A stretch of DNA of 64,000 nt from positions 1-64,000 of the forward strand of contig NZ_JAQGCZ010000020.1 of NCBI RefSeq assembly GCF_027706845.1, given 5' to 3'. The notes below the pieces were generated by a model. The model saw only the letters and a program-made list of their open reading frames with translations. It was not told the DNA's origin and searched no databases. Positions 35,700-44,553 of this stretch are shown here, one piece after another. This DNA comes from Mycolicibacterium sp. BiH015 (lineage in GTDB: Bacteria > Actinomycetota > Actinomycetes > Mycobacteriales > Mycobacteriaceae). Within the stretch, counting starts at the first letter, position 1; every line of letters begins with the position of its first letter. The translations under genes and the position numbers were made by a program.

Positions 35700-37364
35700 A
35701 TGACTGGACCTGAGCACCAGCCCCGCAAACCCGTGATCTTGACCGTCGACGACGACCCCGCGGTGTCGCGCGCCGTGGCCCGCGATCTGCGCCGCCACTA
35801 CGGCGACAAGCACCGCATCGTCCGCGCGGAATCGGGCCCCGACGCGCTGGAGACGCTGAACGAATTGAAGTTGCGCGGGGAGACGGTCGCGGTGTTCGTC
35901 GCCGACTACCGGATGCCGCAGATGAGCGGAATCGAGTTCCTCGAAGCCGCCATGGACATCTTCCCGATGGCCCGCCGCGTCCTGCTCACCGCATATGCCG
36001 ACACCCACGCCGCGATCGACGCGATCAACGTCGTCGACCTGGATCACTATCTGCTCAAGCCGTGGGATCCGCCCGAGGAGAAGCTCTACCCCGTCATCGA
36101 CGCGTTGCTGGAGGCGTGGCGCTCCACAGGGGACCGGGCGATCCCGCACACGAAGGTCATCGGGCACCCGTGGAACGCCCGCTCCTCCGAGGTGCGCGAG
36201 TTCCTGGCCCGAAACCGCCTCTACTACACGTGGTTCCGCTCCGACGAGCCCAAGGGCGCTCAGCTGCTGGACGCGGCGGGCCTCGACGGGCTGACGCTGC
36301 CGGTCATCATCACCGAGCAGGGCGAGACGTTGGTCGACCCGACCGACGCCGAGCTGGGCGCGACGCTGGGCCTGACCACCACGCCGTCGGACGACTTCTA
36401 CGACCTCGTCGTGATCGGCGGCGGACCCGCCGGGCTGGCCGCCGCCGTATACGGCGCCTCCGAGGGTCTCAAGACCGTGCTCATCGAGCGCACGGCCACC
36501 GGCGGGCAGGCCGGGCAGAGCTCCCGCATCGAGAACTACCTGGGCTTCCCGGACGGATTGTCGGGAGCACAGCTGGCCGAGCGGGCCCGCAGGCAGGCCG
36601 AGAAATTCGAGGCCGAACTGATCACCGCCGCCGAGGTCACCAAGCTCGAGGTCGACGGCAGCGCCCGCACCATTCACCTGTCCGACGGGCGCACGATCGG
36701 CACCCGTGCGGTGATCCTCGCGATGGGCGTCGAGTATCGGCAGCTGGAGGCCGAGGGCTGTGACGGACTGACCGGCGCCGGGGTCTACTACGGCGCCACC
36801 GCGTCGGTGGCGTCGGACTGCGAAGACGACGAGGTCTACGTGATCGGCGGCGCGAACTCGGCAGGGCAGGCCGCCATGTATCTGGCGCGCACGGCCAAGA
36901 CGGTCAACATCGTCATCCGTCGCACCCTCGAAGACTCGATGTCGCACTATTTGATCCAGCAGATCAGAGCCCAGGACAACATCAGGGAGCTCCCGCACAC
37001 CGTCGTGCACGCGGTCAAGGGCGACGGTCACCTCGAGGGCATCTGCCTGGAGAACACGCAGACCGGTGAGCGCCAGGAGCACAACTGCGGGCGGATGTTC
37101 ATCTTCATCGGCGCCGAGCCTCGCACCGAATGGCTCGACGGCGTCGTCGTCCGTGACGACCACGGCTTCATCCTGTCCGGGCCGGACCTGCGCGACGTCA
37201 GCGGCTGGACGCTGGAGCGGCCGCCGCACCACCTGGAGTCCAGCGTTCCCGGGGTGTTCGTCGCCGGGGACGTGCGGGCGGAGTCCGCCAAGCGGGTGGC
37301 CGCGGCGGTCGGCGAGGGCTCGATGGCGGTGATGCTCGTGCACAGGTACCTGGCCGAGACATGA
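35700..37364 (+). CDS. Fused response-regulator receiver / thioredoxin-reductase-like flavoprotein
   Basis: 554 residues from ATG 35,700. Residues about 10-135 are an intact receiver (VDDDP acidic pair, phospho-Asp in VADYRMP, Thr in LLTAY, Lys in LLKPW). Residues about 145-225 look like a glutaredoxin-type fold without CxxC (VIGHPWNARSSE). From about 235 it is a thioredoxin-reductase-like flavoprotein with FAD motif VIGGGPAG and NAD(P)H motif VIGGANSAG. The position of the redox pair (CATC in TrxR) reads YYGATAS at 36,786-36,806, so it cannot be a classical disulfide reductase. It overlaps the next kinase gene by four bases. Probably a phosphorylation-controlled NAD(P)H-dependent redox output. 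Confidence 0.88.
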   Translation: MTGPEHQPRKPVILTVDDDPAVSRAVARDLRRHYGDKHRIVRAESGPDALETLNELKLRGETVAVFVADYRMPQMSGIEFLEAAMDIFPMARRVLLTAYADTHAAIDAINVVDLDHYLLKPWDPPEEKLYPVIDALLEAWRSTGDRAIPHTKVIGHPWNARSSEVREFLARNRLYYTWFRSDEPKGAQLLDAAGLDGLTLPVIITEQGETLVDPTDAELGATLGLTTTPSDDFYDLVVIGGGPAGLAAAVYGASEGLKTVLIERTATGGQAGQSSRIENYLGFPDGLSGAQLAERARRQAEKFEAELITAAEVTKLEVDGSARTIHLSDGRTIGTRAVILAMGVEYRQLEAEGCDGLTGAGVYYGATASVASDCEDDEVYVIGGANSAGQAAMYLARTAKTVNIVIRRTLEDSMSHYLIQQIRAQDNIRELPHTVVHAVKGDGHLEGICLENTQTGERQEHNCGRMFIFIGAEPRTEWLDGVVVRDDHGFILSGPDLRDVSGWTLERPPHHLESSVPGVFVAGDVRAESAKRVAAAVGEGSMAVMLVHRYLAET

Positions 37365-38818
37365 GCACATGCGACCTGTCCGAACTGCGTGGGCTCTTCA
37401 TCTTCGAGGGCCTGACCGACGCGCAGCTGTCGACGCTGTGCGCGGATGGATGGGTCCAGACCTACCCCGCCGGCGAGCTGTGCCGCGAAGGTGAGCCGGC
37501 GGACTACTTCTATGTGCTGCTCGACGGCGAGGTCGCGCTGTCGAAGCGGTCCGGTACGAGGGACATCGACATCTGGAGGGCGGGAACGCCCGGCTCGTAC
37601 TTCGGCGCCTGGTCGGCGTTCCTTCTCGACGAGGACACCACCTACGAGAACACCGCCACCCTGACCCGGCCGTCGCGTGTGCTCGCCATCCCGGCGACCA
37701 CGCTCGGAAACCTACTGGTCAACGAGTTCCAGATGGCGACGCACCTTCTCGTCGGGCACTCCCACGGCCGGTTCCACCAGCGGCGGATCCTCGGCCCCCA
37801 CGACCGGTTGGTACAGCTCGGCCAGATGACCGCAGGGCTCACCCATGAGCTGAACAACCCGGCGGCCGCCGCGGTGAGGGCAGCCAACGGGCTGCGCACC
37901 CAGATCGCCGGCATGCGACACCGCCGCGCCGAGCTGCCCGCCGCGGTGGCGCCGGAGGCGATGGACTCGCTGGTCGAGCTTCAGGACCGGGTCGCCGAAA
38001 TCGCGGGCAAGCCCAAGGACCTCAGCGCCGTGGAGAAGTCCGACCTGGAGGAGGCGCTCGGTCAATGGCTGGAGGGCCACGGCGTCGAGGGCGCGTGGGA
38101 CCACGCGGCGATCTTCGCCGAGGCCGGCCTCGACATCGACTGGATGGAACGGATCTCGACGTCGCCGTGCTGCGGTGACGGCACCCAAGCTCTGACTGCT
38201 GTGATCCGTTGGCTCTCCAGCACGGCCGAGACCGAGCTGCTGCTCACCGAGATCACCGACGCGACCAAACGCATCTCCACACTCGTCGACCAGGCCAAGC
38301 AGTACACCCAGCTCGACCGTGCGCCGTCCGACATGGCCGACGTCCACGAGCTGCTGGAATCGACGCTGGCCATGCTGTCGCACCGGCTCGGTCCGGCGGT
38401 CTCGGTGGTCCGCGACTTCGATCTCGGACTGCCCCAGCTGCCCTGCTATCCGGCCGAACTGAACCAGGTCTGGACGAACCTGATCGACAACGCCCTCGAC
38501 GCGATGGGCGCCCCGGATGGGTCGGCGGGAGTGCTGACCCTGCGCACCCGCCGCGAACGCGACATGGTGCGCGTCGAGGTGTGTGACACCGGGCCCGGGA
38601 TTCCCGACGATGTGCTGGCCCGCATCTTCGACCCATTCTTCACCACCAAGCCGTTCGGGGAGGGCACCGGGCTCGGCCTCGACATCGCCGCGCGGATCGT
38701 GGACCGCCACCTCGGCAGCCTCTGGGCGGAATCAATCCCCGGCGATACGCGTTTCATCACTGCGCTGCCGTTACAGGCCGCCCAGAACCTCAGAGCGTCC
38801 GCCGACGACAGGCCATAG
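37361..38818 (+). CDS. Soluble histidine kinase with CRP-like N-terminal domain (first)
   Basis: 485 residues, no membrane segment. Residues about 5-125 form a cyclic-nucleotide-binding-like beta barrel (FIFEGLTDAQLSTLCADGWVQTYPAGEL...YFYVLLDGEVALSKR). The canonical phosphate-binding cassette (GE-A-L...R) is not kept (YFGAWSAFLLDEDTTYE), so the ligand is doubtful. The H-box is GLTHELNNPAAA. The ATP domain has NQVWTNLIDNALDAM, CDTGPGIP and FDPFFTTKPFGEGTGLGL. It is translationally coupled to the receiver-flavoprotein gene, its likely phosphotransfer partner. Confidence 0.9.
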   Translation: MSTCDLSELRGLFIFEGLTDAQLSTLCADGWVQTYPAGELCREGEPADYFYVLLDGEVALSKRSGTRDIDIWRAGTPGSYFGAWSAFLLDEDTTYENTATLTRPSRVLAIPATTLGNLLVNEFQMATHLLVGHSHGRFHQRRILGPHDRLVQLGQMTAGLTHELNNPAAAAVRAANGLRTQIAGMRHRRAELPAAVAPEAMDSLVELQDRVAEIAGKPKDLSAVEKSDLEEALGQWLEGHGVEGAWDHAAIFAEAGLDIDWMERISTSPCCGDGTQALTAVIRWLSSTAETELLLTEITDATKRISTLVDQAKQYTQLDRAPSDMADVHELLESTLAMLSHRLGPAVSVVRDFDLGLPQLPCYPAELNQVWTNLIDNALDAMGAPDGSAGVLTLRTRRERDMVRVEVCDTGPGIPDDVLARIFDPFFTTKPFGEGTGLGLDIAARIVDRHLGSLWAESIPGDTRFITALPLQAAQNLRASADDRP

Positions 38819-38831
38819 GAAGGATCCCGCC

Positions 38832-40292
38832 ATGGGCGAAAAGTGCCTGCCCGACGAACTACGGACGTTGTTTCTCTTCGAGAAACTGACCGACGACCAA
38901 TTGCAGACGCTGTGCGAGAACGGCCACATCGCGACCTACGAGCCCGGTCCGATCTGCGCCGAAGGCGACCCGGCGACGTGCTTCTACGTGCTCATCGACG
39001 GTGAGCTGGTCATGTCGAAGCGCTCCGGAGGCGTCGACCTCGAGACCAACCGGACCTCGCAGCGCGGCGTGTACTGCGGTGCGTGGTCGGCCTACGTTCC
39101 CGGCGAGGACAGGACCTACCAGGCCTCGGTACGGGTCACCCGTCCGTCGAGGTTCTTCGTGCTCGACGCCGCGGCATTCGCCGAATTCATGCGCAAAGAG
39201 TTCCCGATGGCGGTGCATCTGCTGGAGGGCCACATGGTCGGCGGCATGCGGCAGCGCCAGATCATCGACACCCGGGAGAAGCTGCTCGCCCTCGGCCAGC
39301 TGTCGGCGGGTTTGACCCACCAGCTCAACAATCCGGCCGGTGCCACGGCCCGCGCCGTCGCCGACCTTCGCGAGAGCGTCGGCAAGATGCGGCACAAGCT
39401 CGCGATGCTGGCCGACGGCAAGTTCACCCCCGAGGCGCTGCGCGTACTGGTCAGCATTCAGGACGAAGTCGCCGAGCAGGTGGCCAAATCCAAGGGCCAG
39501 GAGCTCACCGCGCTGGAGACCTCCGACCGCGAAGACCAGATCGGCGACTGGCTCGAAGACCACGGGATCTCGTCCGCGTGGGATTACGCGCCGACGTTCG
39601 TGGAGGCCGGTCTCGACGTCGACTGGCTCGAGCGGGTCGAGGCCTCGGTGGACGACGTCGACTGCTCGGCGACGCTGCCCGGCGCGATCGGCTGGCTGAA
39701 GTACACGATCGACAACGAGTTGTTGATGAACCAGATCGCCGAGGCGTCCAAGCGCATCTCGGCACTTCTGGCCGGCGCCAAGCAGTACTCCCAGATGGAC
39801 CGCGCGCCCTACCAGAGCGCCGACGTGCACGAGCTGCTGCACAGCACGCTGATGATGTTCGGCGACAAGATCGGCAAGAACAACCCGATCAAACTGGTCA
39901 AGGACTGCGACAAGAGCCTGCCCGAATTGCTCTGCTACCCAGGCGATCTCAATCAGGTGTGGACCAACATCATCGACAACGCGATCCAGGCGATGAACGG
40001 TGAGGGCACGCTGACGCTGCGCACCATGCGCGAGAACGAGGACACGATCCGAGTCGAGATCGAGGACGACGGGCCCGGCATCCCCGAGGACATCATCGAG
40101 CGCATCTTCACGCCGTTCTTCACGACCAAACCCTTCGGCGAGGGCACCGGGCTCGGCCTGGACCTCGCGTGGCGCATCGTCGTCGAGAAGCACCGCGGCA
40201 ACCTGTCGGTGCAGTCGCAGCCGGGCCGCACGACGTTCTCCATCTGCCTGCCGCTGCAGGCGCCGGCACCGGAGAACTACGTCGCGGAATAG
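38832..40292 (+). CDS. Soluble histidine kinase with CRP-like N-terminal domain (second)
   Basis: 486 residues from ATG 38,832 (AAGGAT upstream). It is a paralogue of the preceding kinase with the same order of parts: FLFEKLTDDQLQTLCENGHIATYEPGPIC barrel, H-box GLTHQLNNPAGA, N-box NQVWTNIIDNAIQAM, GPGIPEDI, and FFTTKPFGEGTGLGL. The central helical region between H-box and ATP domain is unusually long (about 150 residues) in both. Here too the barrel lacks a standard cNMP cassette. Two kinases facing one receiver-flavoprotein suggest a heteromeric sensor or two inputs. Confidence 0.9.
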   Translation: MGEKCLPDELRTLFLFEKLTDDQLQTLCENGHIATYEPGPICAEGDPATCFYVLIDGELVMSKRSGGVDLETNRTSQRGVYCGAWSAYVPGEDRTYQASVRVTRPSRFFVLDAAAFAEFMRKEFPMAVHLLEGHMVGGMRQRQIIDTREKLLALGQLSAGLTHQLNNPAGATARAVADLRESVGKMRHKLAMLADGKFTPEALRVLVSIQDEVAEQVAKSKGQELTALETSDREDQIGDWLEDHGISSAWDYAPTFVEAGLDVDWLERVEASVDDVDCSATLPGAIGWLKYTIDNELLMNQIAEASKRISALLAGAKQYSQMDRAPYQSADVHELLHSTLMMFGDKIGKNNPIKLVKDCDKSLPELLCYPGDLNQVWTNIIDNAIQAMNGEGTLTLRTMRENEDTIRVEIEDDGPGIPEDIIERIFTPFFTTKPFGEGTGLGLDLAWRIVVEKHRGNLSVQSQPGRTTFSICLPLQAPAPENYVAE

Positions 40293-40321
40293 TGTGCGCC
40301 CGGTCACGGGTTGCACCGTCG

Positions 40322-41197
40322 GTGACTCCACCTGAATCGCTCCTCACGTCCGCAGCCGCGAAGCTCGACCTGGGCACATTCGGATCGTTCGGTCGCGGGG
40401 TGACCCCGCAGCAGGCCAGGGACATCGAAGCGCTGGGCTACGGCGCCGTGTGGGTCGGCGGTTCGCCGCCCGCGGAGCTCGACTGGGTGGAACCGCTTCT
40501 CGACGCGACCACCACGCTCAAGGTGGCTACCGGCATCGTGAACATCTGGACCGCCGCTGCCGGCCCGGTCGCCGAGTCATTCCACCGGATCGAGGCCGCC
40601 CACCCGGGCCGTTTCCTGCTCGGCATCGGCGTCGGACACCCCGAAGCCCACCAGGAGTACCGCAAGCCCATCGACGCGCTGCGTGACTATCTGGACAAGC
40701 TCGACGAGTATGGCGTTCCCCGCGGACGTCGCGTGGTGGCCGCACTCGGCCCACAGGTCCTCAAACTGTCAGCCGCCCGGTCTGCCGGTGCGCATCCCTA
40801 CCTGACGACACCGGAACACACCGCGCAGGCGCGCGAACTCATCGGACCCGAAGCGTTCCTCGCCCCCGAACACAAGGTCGTCCTGACGACAGACGCCGAG
40901 CGGGCCCGCAACGCCGGGCGCAAGGCTCTCGACGTCTATCTCACCCTGACCAACTACCTGAACTCCTGGAAACGTCTCGGCTTCGGTGATCAAGACGTGG
41001 CAAAACCGGGTAGTGACCGTCTGGTGGACGCCGTCGTGGCCTACGGCACCGTCGACACCATCGCGGCTCGGCTGCGGGAACACCTCGACGCCGGCGCCGA
41101 CCACGTGCCCGTGCAGGTGCTCACCAGCGCCGACAAGCTGGTGCCCGCGCTCGCCGAACTGTCAGGGCCGCTGGGACTGAAGGGACTGAAAGGGTAG
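40322..41197 (+). CDS. LLM-class F420-dependent oxidoreductase, Rv3463-like (first)
   Basis: 291 residues from GTG 40,322; an upstream GTG at 40,292 that touches the preceding stop is an alternative. Luciferase-like TIM-barrel family: ARDIEALGYGAVWVGGSPPAELDWVEPLL, VATGIVNIWT, RFLLGIGVGHPE, AGAHPYLTTPEHT. The sequence matches the Rv3463 group of mycobacterial F420-type enzymes. It uses F420 or flavin to reduce an unknown substrate. Next to a close paralogue. Confidence 0.85.
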   Translation: MTPPESLLTSAAAKLDLGTFGSFGRGVTPQQARDIEALGYGAVWVGGSPPAELDWVEPLLDATTTLKVATGIVNIWTAAAGPVAESFHRIEAAHPGRFLLGIGVGHPEAHQEYRKPIDALRDYLDKLDEYGVPRGRRVVAALGPQVLKLSAARSAGAHPYLTTPEHTAQARELIGPEAFLAPEHKVVLTTDAERARNAGRKALDVYLTLTNYLNSWKRLGFGDQDVAKPGSDRLVDAVVAYGTVDTIAARLREHLDAGADHVPVQVLTSADKLVPALAELSGPLGLKGLKG

Positions 41198-41203
41198 ACA
41201 ACG

Positions 41204-42067
41204 ATGACCGAAGCCGACAACAACTCCGAGGGCCCGTCGCTGAAGCCCGCACAGGGCCGGTTCGGGGTGTGGACCGGGGCGCCGGTTTCGCCGGAGCAGG
41301 CTGTCGAGATTGAGAAGCTCGGTTACGGCACGGTGTGGGTCGGGGCATCTCCGGCCGCCGATCTGGCGTTCGTCGAGCCGATTCTGGAGAAGACCGAGAC
41401 GCTGCAGGTGGCCACCGGCATCGTCAACATCTGGACTGCCGACGCCGACGAGGTGTCGGAGTCCTATCACCGCATCGAGAAGGCGTTCCCCGGCCGGTTC
41501 CTGCTCGGCGTCGGCGTGGGGCATCCGGAGCACACCCAGGAGTACACGAAGCCCTATCAGGCACTGGTCGACTACCTCGACAAGCTCGACGCGCAGAAGG
41601 TTCCGACCAGCAGGCGGGTCCTGGCGGCACTGGGTCCGAAGGTGCTGCAGCTGGCCGCGCAGCGCAGCGCGGGCGCGCACCCCTACCTGACGACCCCGGT
41701 GCACACGGGTCAGGCGCGCGAACTTCTCGGACCGACGGTCTTCATCGCGCCCGAGCACAAGGTGGTGCTCACCAATGACGCGGACAAAGCCCGCGAGATC
41801 GGCCGCGCGGCCGTCGACTTCTACCTCGGCCTGTCGAACTACGTGAACAACTGGAAGCGTCTCGGGTTCACCGATGAGGACCTGGCGCGGCCGGGCAGCG
41901 ACCGGTTCATCGACGCGGTCGTGGCCTACGGGTCACCGGAGGAGATCGCGGCGCGTCTGTCCGAACATCTCGCCGCGGGTGCGGACCACGTCGCGATCCA
42001 GGTGCTGGGCGGGGAGGACGAACTACTCTCCACGCTGGAGGAGCTGGCGGGCCCGCTCACGGCGTGA
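41204..42067 (+). CDS. LLM-class F420-dependent oxidoreductase, Rv3463-like (second)
   Basis: 287 residues. About two thirds identical by eye to the preceding gene, with the same landmarks (YGTVWVGASPAADLAFVEPIL, VATGIVNIWTA, VGVGHPEHTQEY, AGAHPYLTTPVHTGQA). It starts 6 bp after it, so this is a tandem duplication in one operon. The gene order with rmlB downstream is as in M. tuberculosis Rv3463-Rv3464. Overlaps the convergent lipoprotein gene by 11 bp. Confidence 0.87.
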   Translation: MTEADNNSEGPSLKPAQGRFGVWTGAPVSPEQAVEIEKLGYGTVWVGASPAADLAFVEPILEKTETLQVATGIVNIWTADADEVSESYHRIEKAFPGRFLLGVGVGHPEHTQEYTKPYQALVDYLDKLDAQKVPTSRRVLAALGPKVLQLAAQRSAGAHPYLTTPVHTGQARELLGPTVFIAPEHKVVLTNDADKAREIGRAAVDFYLGLSNYVNNWKRLGFTDEDLARPGSDRFIDAVVAYGSPEEIAARLSEHLAAGADHVAIQVLGGEDELLSTLEELAGPLTA

Positions 42068-42779
42068 TCGTGGTGCCCTCGTCGATGGCAGCCATGGCAT
42101 CCAGCAGCGCCTGCTGCTGATCGGCGGGACCCTGGGCGTCGAGCGCCAGCACGAAGGTGTTCTCCTGACCGTCGATCACGACGGTCTTGCGCGCCACGAA
42201 CCCGGGCGCGCCCTCGACGGTCGCGTTGCCAGCGATCGCCATCGCCTCGCTGCCGCCGAGCTCACTGGGGGTGCCTGCGGTCGGCCCCTCCCACCCCGGC
42301 AGCTTGATCACAGCGTTCGGGGACAGTTCCAGGATCTTGGCGACCTCGAAGTTGTCACCGTCCAGGCGGGCCATCCGGGCGATGATCGCCGGCGGGTTGG
42401 GCGTGCCCTTCGCGGCGGACAGGAAGATCGCGCCGTACGCGTCCTGCGGTAGGTCGGCATCCGGGATCGACTCCCAACCGTCGGGCATCGGCAGGTCGAC
42501 TTTCGGCACGCCCGGCTCGTTGGCCTTGACGATCGTCTGGGTGACGCCGTTGGCGGTCAGGTAATCCCCGACCGTCTGGGCGTCGGTGGGTGCGGCTGCG
42601 CTGGTCGCGGCCGCGGAGGTCGAGGATGTCGTCTCGCCCGCCGAGGTCGCCGAGCTCGACGACGCCGAGGACGATTCGGCCGTCTCCGCGCTGTCGCCGG
42701 TCGATCCACATCCGGTGACAGCCAGCCCGATCGCCACGGTCACCGCTGCGAGGGCGCCGATGGTCGCCGAAGATCGCAT
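42057..42779 (-). CDS. LpqN/LpqT-family lipoprotein
   Basis: 240 residues. The lipoprotein signal ends AVTGC (Cys24), followed by a 45-residue Ser/Thr/Ala linker. The LpqN-like domain (TVGDYLTANGVTQTIVKANEPGVPKVDLPMPDGWE...) follows. LpqN-family proteins are cell-surface lipoproteins linked to envelope biogenesis. The function of this one is unknown. Confidence 0.85.
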   Translation of the reverse strand: MRSSATIGALAAVTVAIGLAVTGCGSTGDSAETAESSSASSSSATSAGETTSSTSAAATSAAAPTDAQTVGDYLTANGVTQTIVKANEPGVPKVDLPMPDGWESIPDADLPQDAYGAIFLSAAKGTPNPPAIIARMARLDGDNFEVAKILELSPNAVIKLPGWEGPTAGTPSELGGSEAMAIAGNATVEGAPGFVARKTVVIDGQENTFVLALDAQGPADQQQALLDAMAAIDEGTTITP

Positions 42780-42869
42780 GTGTATCCCCCTTTACTCGAC
42801 GGATTCGCACATAGGAGAACACAGGGCACGCGCTTCCAGACCGGATTCCACTAGATAGGGTCAGTTCTC

Positions 42870-43877
42870 ATGCGGTTGCTGGTCACCGGCGGTGCCGGCT
42901 TCATCGGGGCGAACTTCGTCCGGAATGCGGTCCGTCAACGTCCCGACGTGACCGTGACGGTGCTGGATTCGCTGACCTATGCGGGTAGCCGTGAAGCGCT
43001 CGCCGACGTCGATTCGGTGATCCGGCTGGTGCAGGGCGACATCACCGACGGTGCCGTCGTGGGAAAGCTCGTCGCCGAGTCCGATGCGGTCATGCACTTT
43101 GCCGCCGAGACGCACGTCGACAATGCACTGGCCGACCCGCAGCCGTTCGTCCACTCGAATGTGCTGGGAACGTTCACGGTCCTGGAAGCCGTGCGGAACG
43201 CTTCGATATCGAAACCTGTTCGTTTACACCATATTTCGACCGATGAGGTGTACGGCGACCTTCCTCTCGAGAGTTGCCGACGGTTCACCGAGTCGACGCC
43301 GTACAACCCCTCCAGCCCGTATTCGTCGACGAAGGCGGCTGCCGACATGCTGGTGCGCGCGTGGGTGCGGTCTTACAAGGTGGCGGCCACGTTGTCGAAC
43401 TGCTCCAACAACTACGGCCCGTTCCAGCACGTCGAGAAGTTCATCCCTCGCCAGATCACGAACATCCTCACGGGAAGACGGCCCAAGCTGTACGGCTCCG
43501 GCGCGAACGTGCGCGACTGGATCCATGTCGACGACCACAACAGCGCGGTGTGGCGGATCCTGACCCACGGCACGATCGGCCGCACCTACCTCATCGGCGC
43601 CGACGGCGAACGGGACAATCTTTCGGTGATGCAGACGATCCTGCGGCTGATGGACCGCTCCCCCGACGACTTCGATCACGTCGCCGACCGGGCCGGCCAC
43701 GATCTGCGGTACGCCATCGATGCCACCGCGCTGCGTGACGAGCTGGGCTGGCGGCCGGAGCACACCGATTTCGAAGCCGGGCTGCGCGACACGATTGCGT
43801 GGTATCGAGCCAACGAATCCTGGTGGGGGCCACTCAAAGACGCGGTGGAAGCCACGTATGAGGAGAGGCGTCAGTGA
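42870..43877 (+). CDS. rmlB: dTDP-glucose 4,6-dehydratase
   Basis: 335 residues: NAD-binding GGAGFIGANFVRN, the HFAAETHVDNA motif, catalytic STDEVYGDL and YSSTKAAAD. Second step of dTDP-L-rhamnose synthesis, needed for the rhamnose linker between arabinogalactan and peptidoglycan. It overlaps rmlC by four bases, as at the Rv3464-Rv3465 locus. ATG start. Confidence 0.95.
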   Translation: MRLLVTGGAGFIGANFVRNAVRQRPDVTVTVLDSLTYAGSREALADVDSVIRLVQGDITDGAVVGKLVAESDAVMHFAAETHVDNALADPQPFVHSNVLGTFTVLEAVRNASISKPVRLHHISTDEVYGDLPLESCRRFTESTPYNPSSPYSSTKAAADMLVRAWVRSYKVAATLSNCSNNYGPFQHVEKFIPRQITNILTGRRPKLYGSGANVRDWIHVDDHNSAVWRILTHGTIGRTYLIGADGERDNLSVMQTILRLMDRSPDDFDHVADRAGHDLRYAIDATALRDELGWRPEHTDFEAGLRDTIAWYRANESWWGPLKDAVEATYEERRQ

Positions 43878-44482
43878 GGTCGCGTGAGCTTGCCGTCGCG
43901 GGCGCCTGGGAGATCACCCCTGTGGTGCACACGGATTCGCGAGGCGCCTTCTTCGAATGGTTCACCGACGAGTCGTTCGTCTCGGTCACCGGGCACCGAC
44001 TGGACCTCCGGCAGGCCAACTGCTCGGTGTCGAAGGCAGGGGTGCTGCGCGGCGTGCATTTCGCCCAGCTGCCGCCGAGCCAGGCCAAATACGTGACGTG
44101 CGTGCGCGGTTCGGTTCTCGACGTCGTCGTCGACATCCGGGTGGGCTCCCCGACGTTCGGCGCCTGGGATGCCGTCACGCTGGACGACAGCACGCATCGG
44201 GCGGTGTATCTCTCCGAAGGGCTCGGACACGCGTTCCTCGCGCTGCGCGACGATTCGACGGTCGCCTACCTGTGCTCGGCCGCCTACAACCCGACGCGCG
44301 AACACACCGTCAGCCCGCTGGACCCGGCGCTCGGCATCGACTGGACGTCGTGGCTTCCGGGACGCGAGCTGATCCTGTCCGACCGCGACCGTCTCGCCCC
44401 CACCCTGGACGAAGCGCGTGCGCGCGGCCTGCTGCCCACGTGGGAGCAGACACAGGCATTCGTCGACGCACTACGCCGCTGA
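43874..44482 (+). CDS. rmlC: dTDP-4-dehydrorhamnose 3,5-epimerase
   Basis: 202 residues from GTG 43,874. Cupin fold with FFEWFTDESF, the catalytic His in GVLRGVHFAQLPPSQAKYV, and DVVVDIRVGSPTFG. Third step of dTDP-L-rhamnose synthesis. Translationally coupled to rmlB. Confidence 0.95.
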   Translation: MRSRELAVAGAWEITPVVHTDSRGAFFEWFTDESFVSVTGHRLDLRQANCSVSKAGVLRGVHFAQLPPSQAKYVTCVRGSVLDVVVDIRVGSPTFGAWDAVTLDDSTHRAVYLSEGLGHAFLALRDDSTVAYLCSAAYNPTREHTVSPLDPALGIDWTSWLPGRELILSDRDRLAPTLDEARARGLLPTWEQTQAFVDALRR

Positions 44483-44509
44483 GAGTTCCGCAACAGCCTG
44501 GCCACACCC

Positions 44510-44553
44510 TTGACATTTCGTTAGGCACCTAACATCATTGTTAGGTGCCTAAC
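44510..44553 (+). promoter_or_regulatory. MarR promoter and operator, leaderless
   Basis: TTGACA (44,510-44,515) is followed at 17 bp by CATCAT (44,533-44,538), which would place transcription start at or next to the GTG at 44,545. Over it lies an inverted repeat with 14-nt arms: GTTAGGCACCTAAC (44,520-44,533), 6-nt spacer, GTTAGGTGCCTAAC (44,540-44,553). Each arm is itself a near palindrome, TTAGG-N2-CCTAA. A strong autoregulatory operator for the MarR gene. Confidence 0.7.

Noticed and set aside
35589..37370. 593-codon minus-strand frame antisense to the receiver-flavoprotein gene
   Set aside because: The plus-strand product is clearly conserved; the antisense product has no domain.
38859..40331. 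490-codon minus-strand frame antisense to the second kinase
   Set aside because: Same reason: a shadow of a conserved kinase gene.
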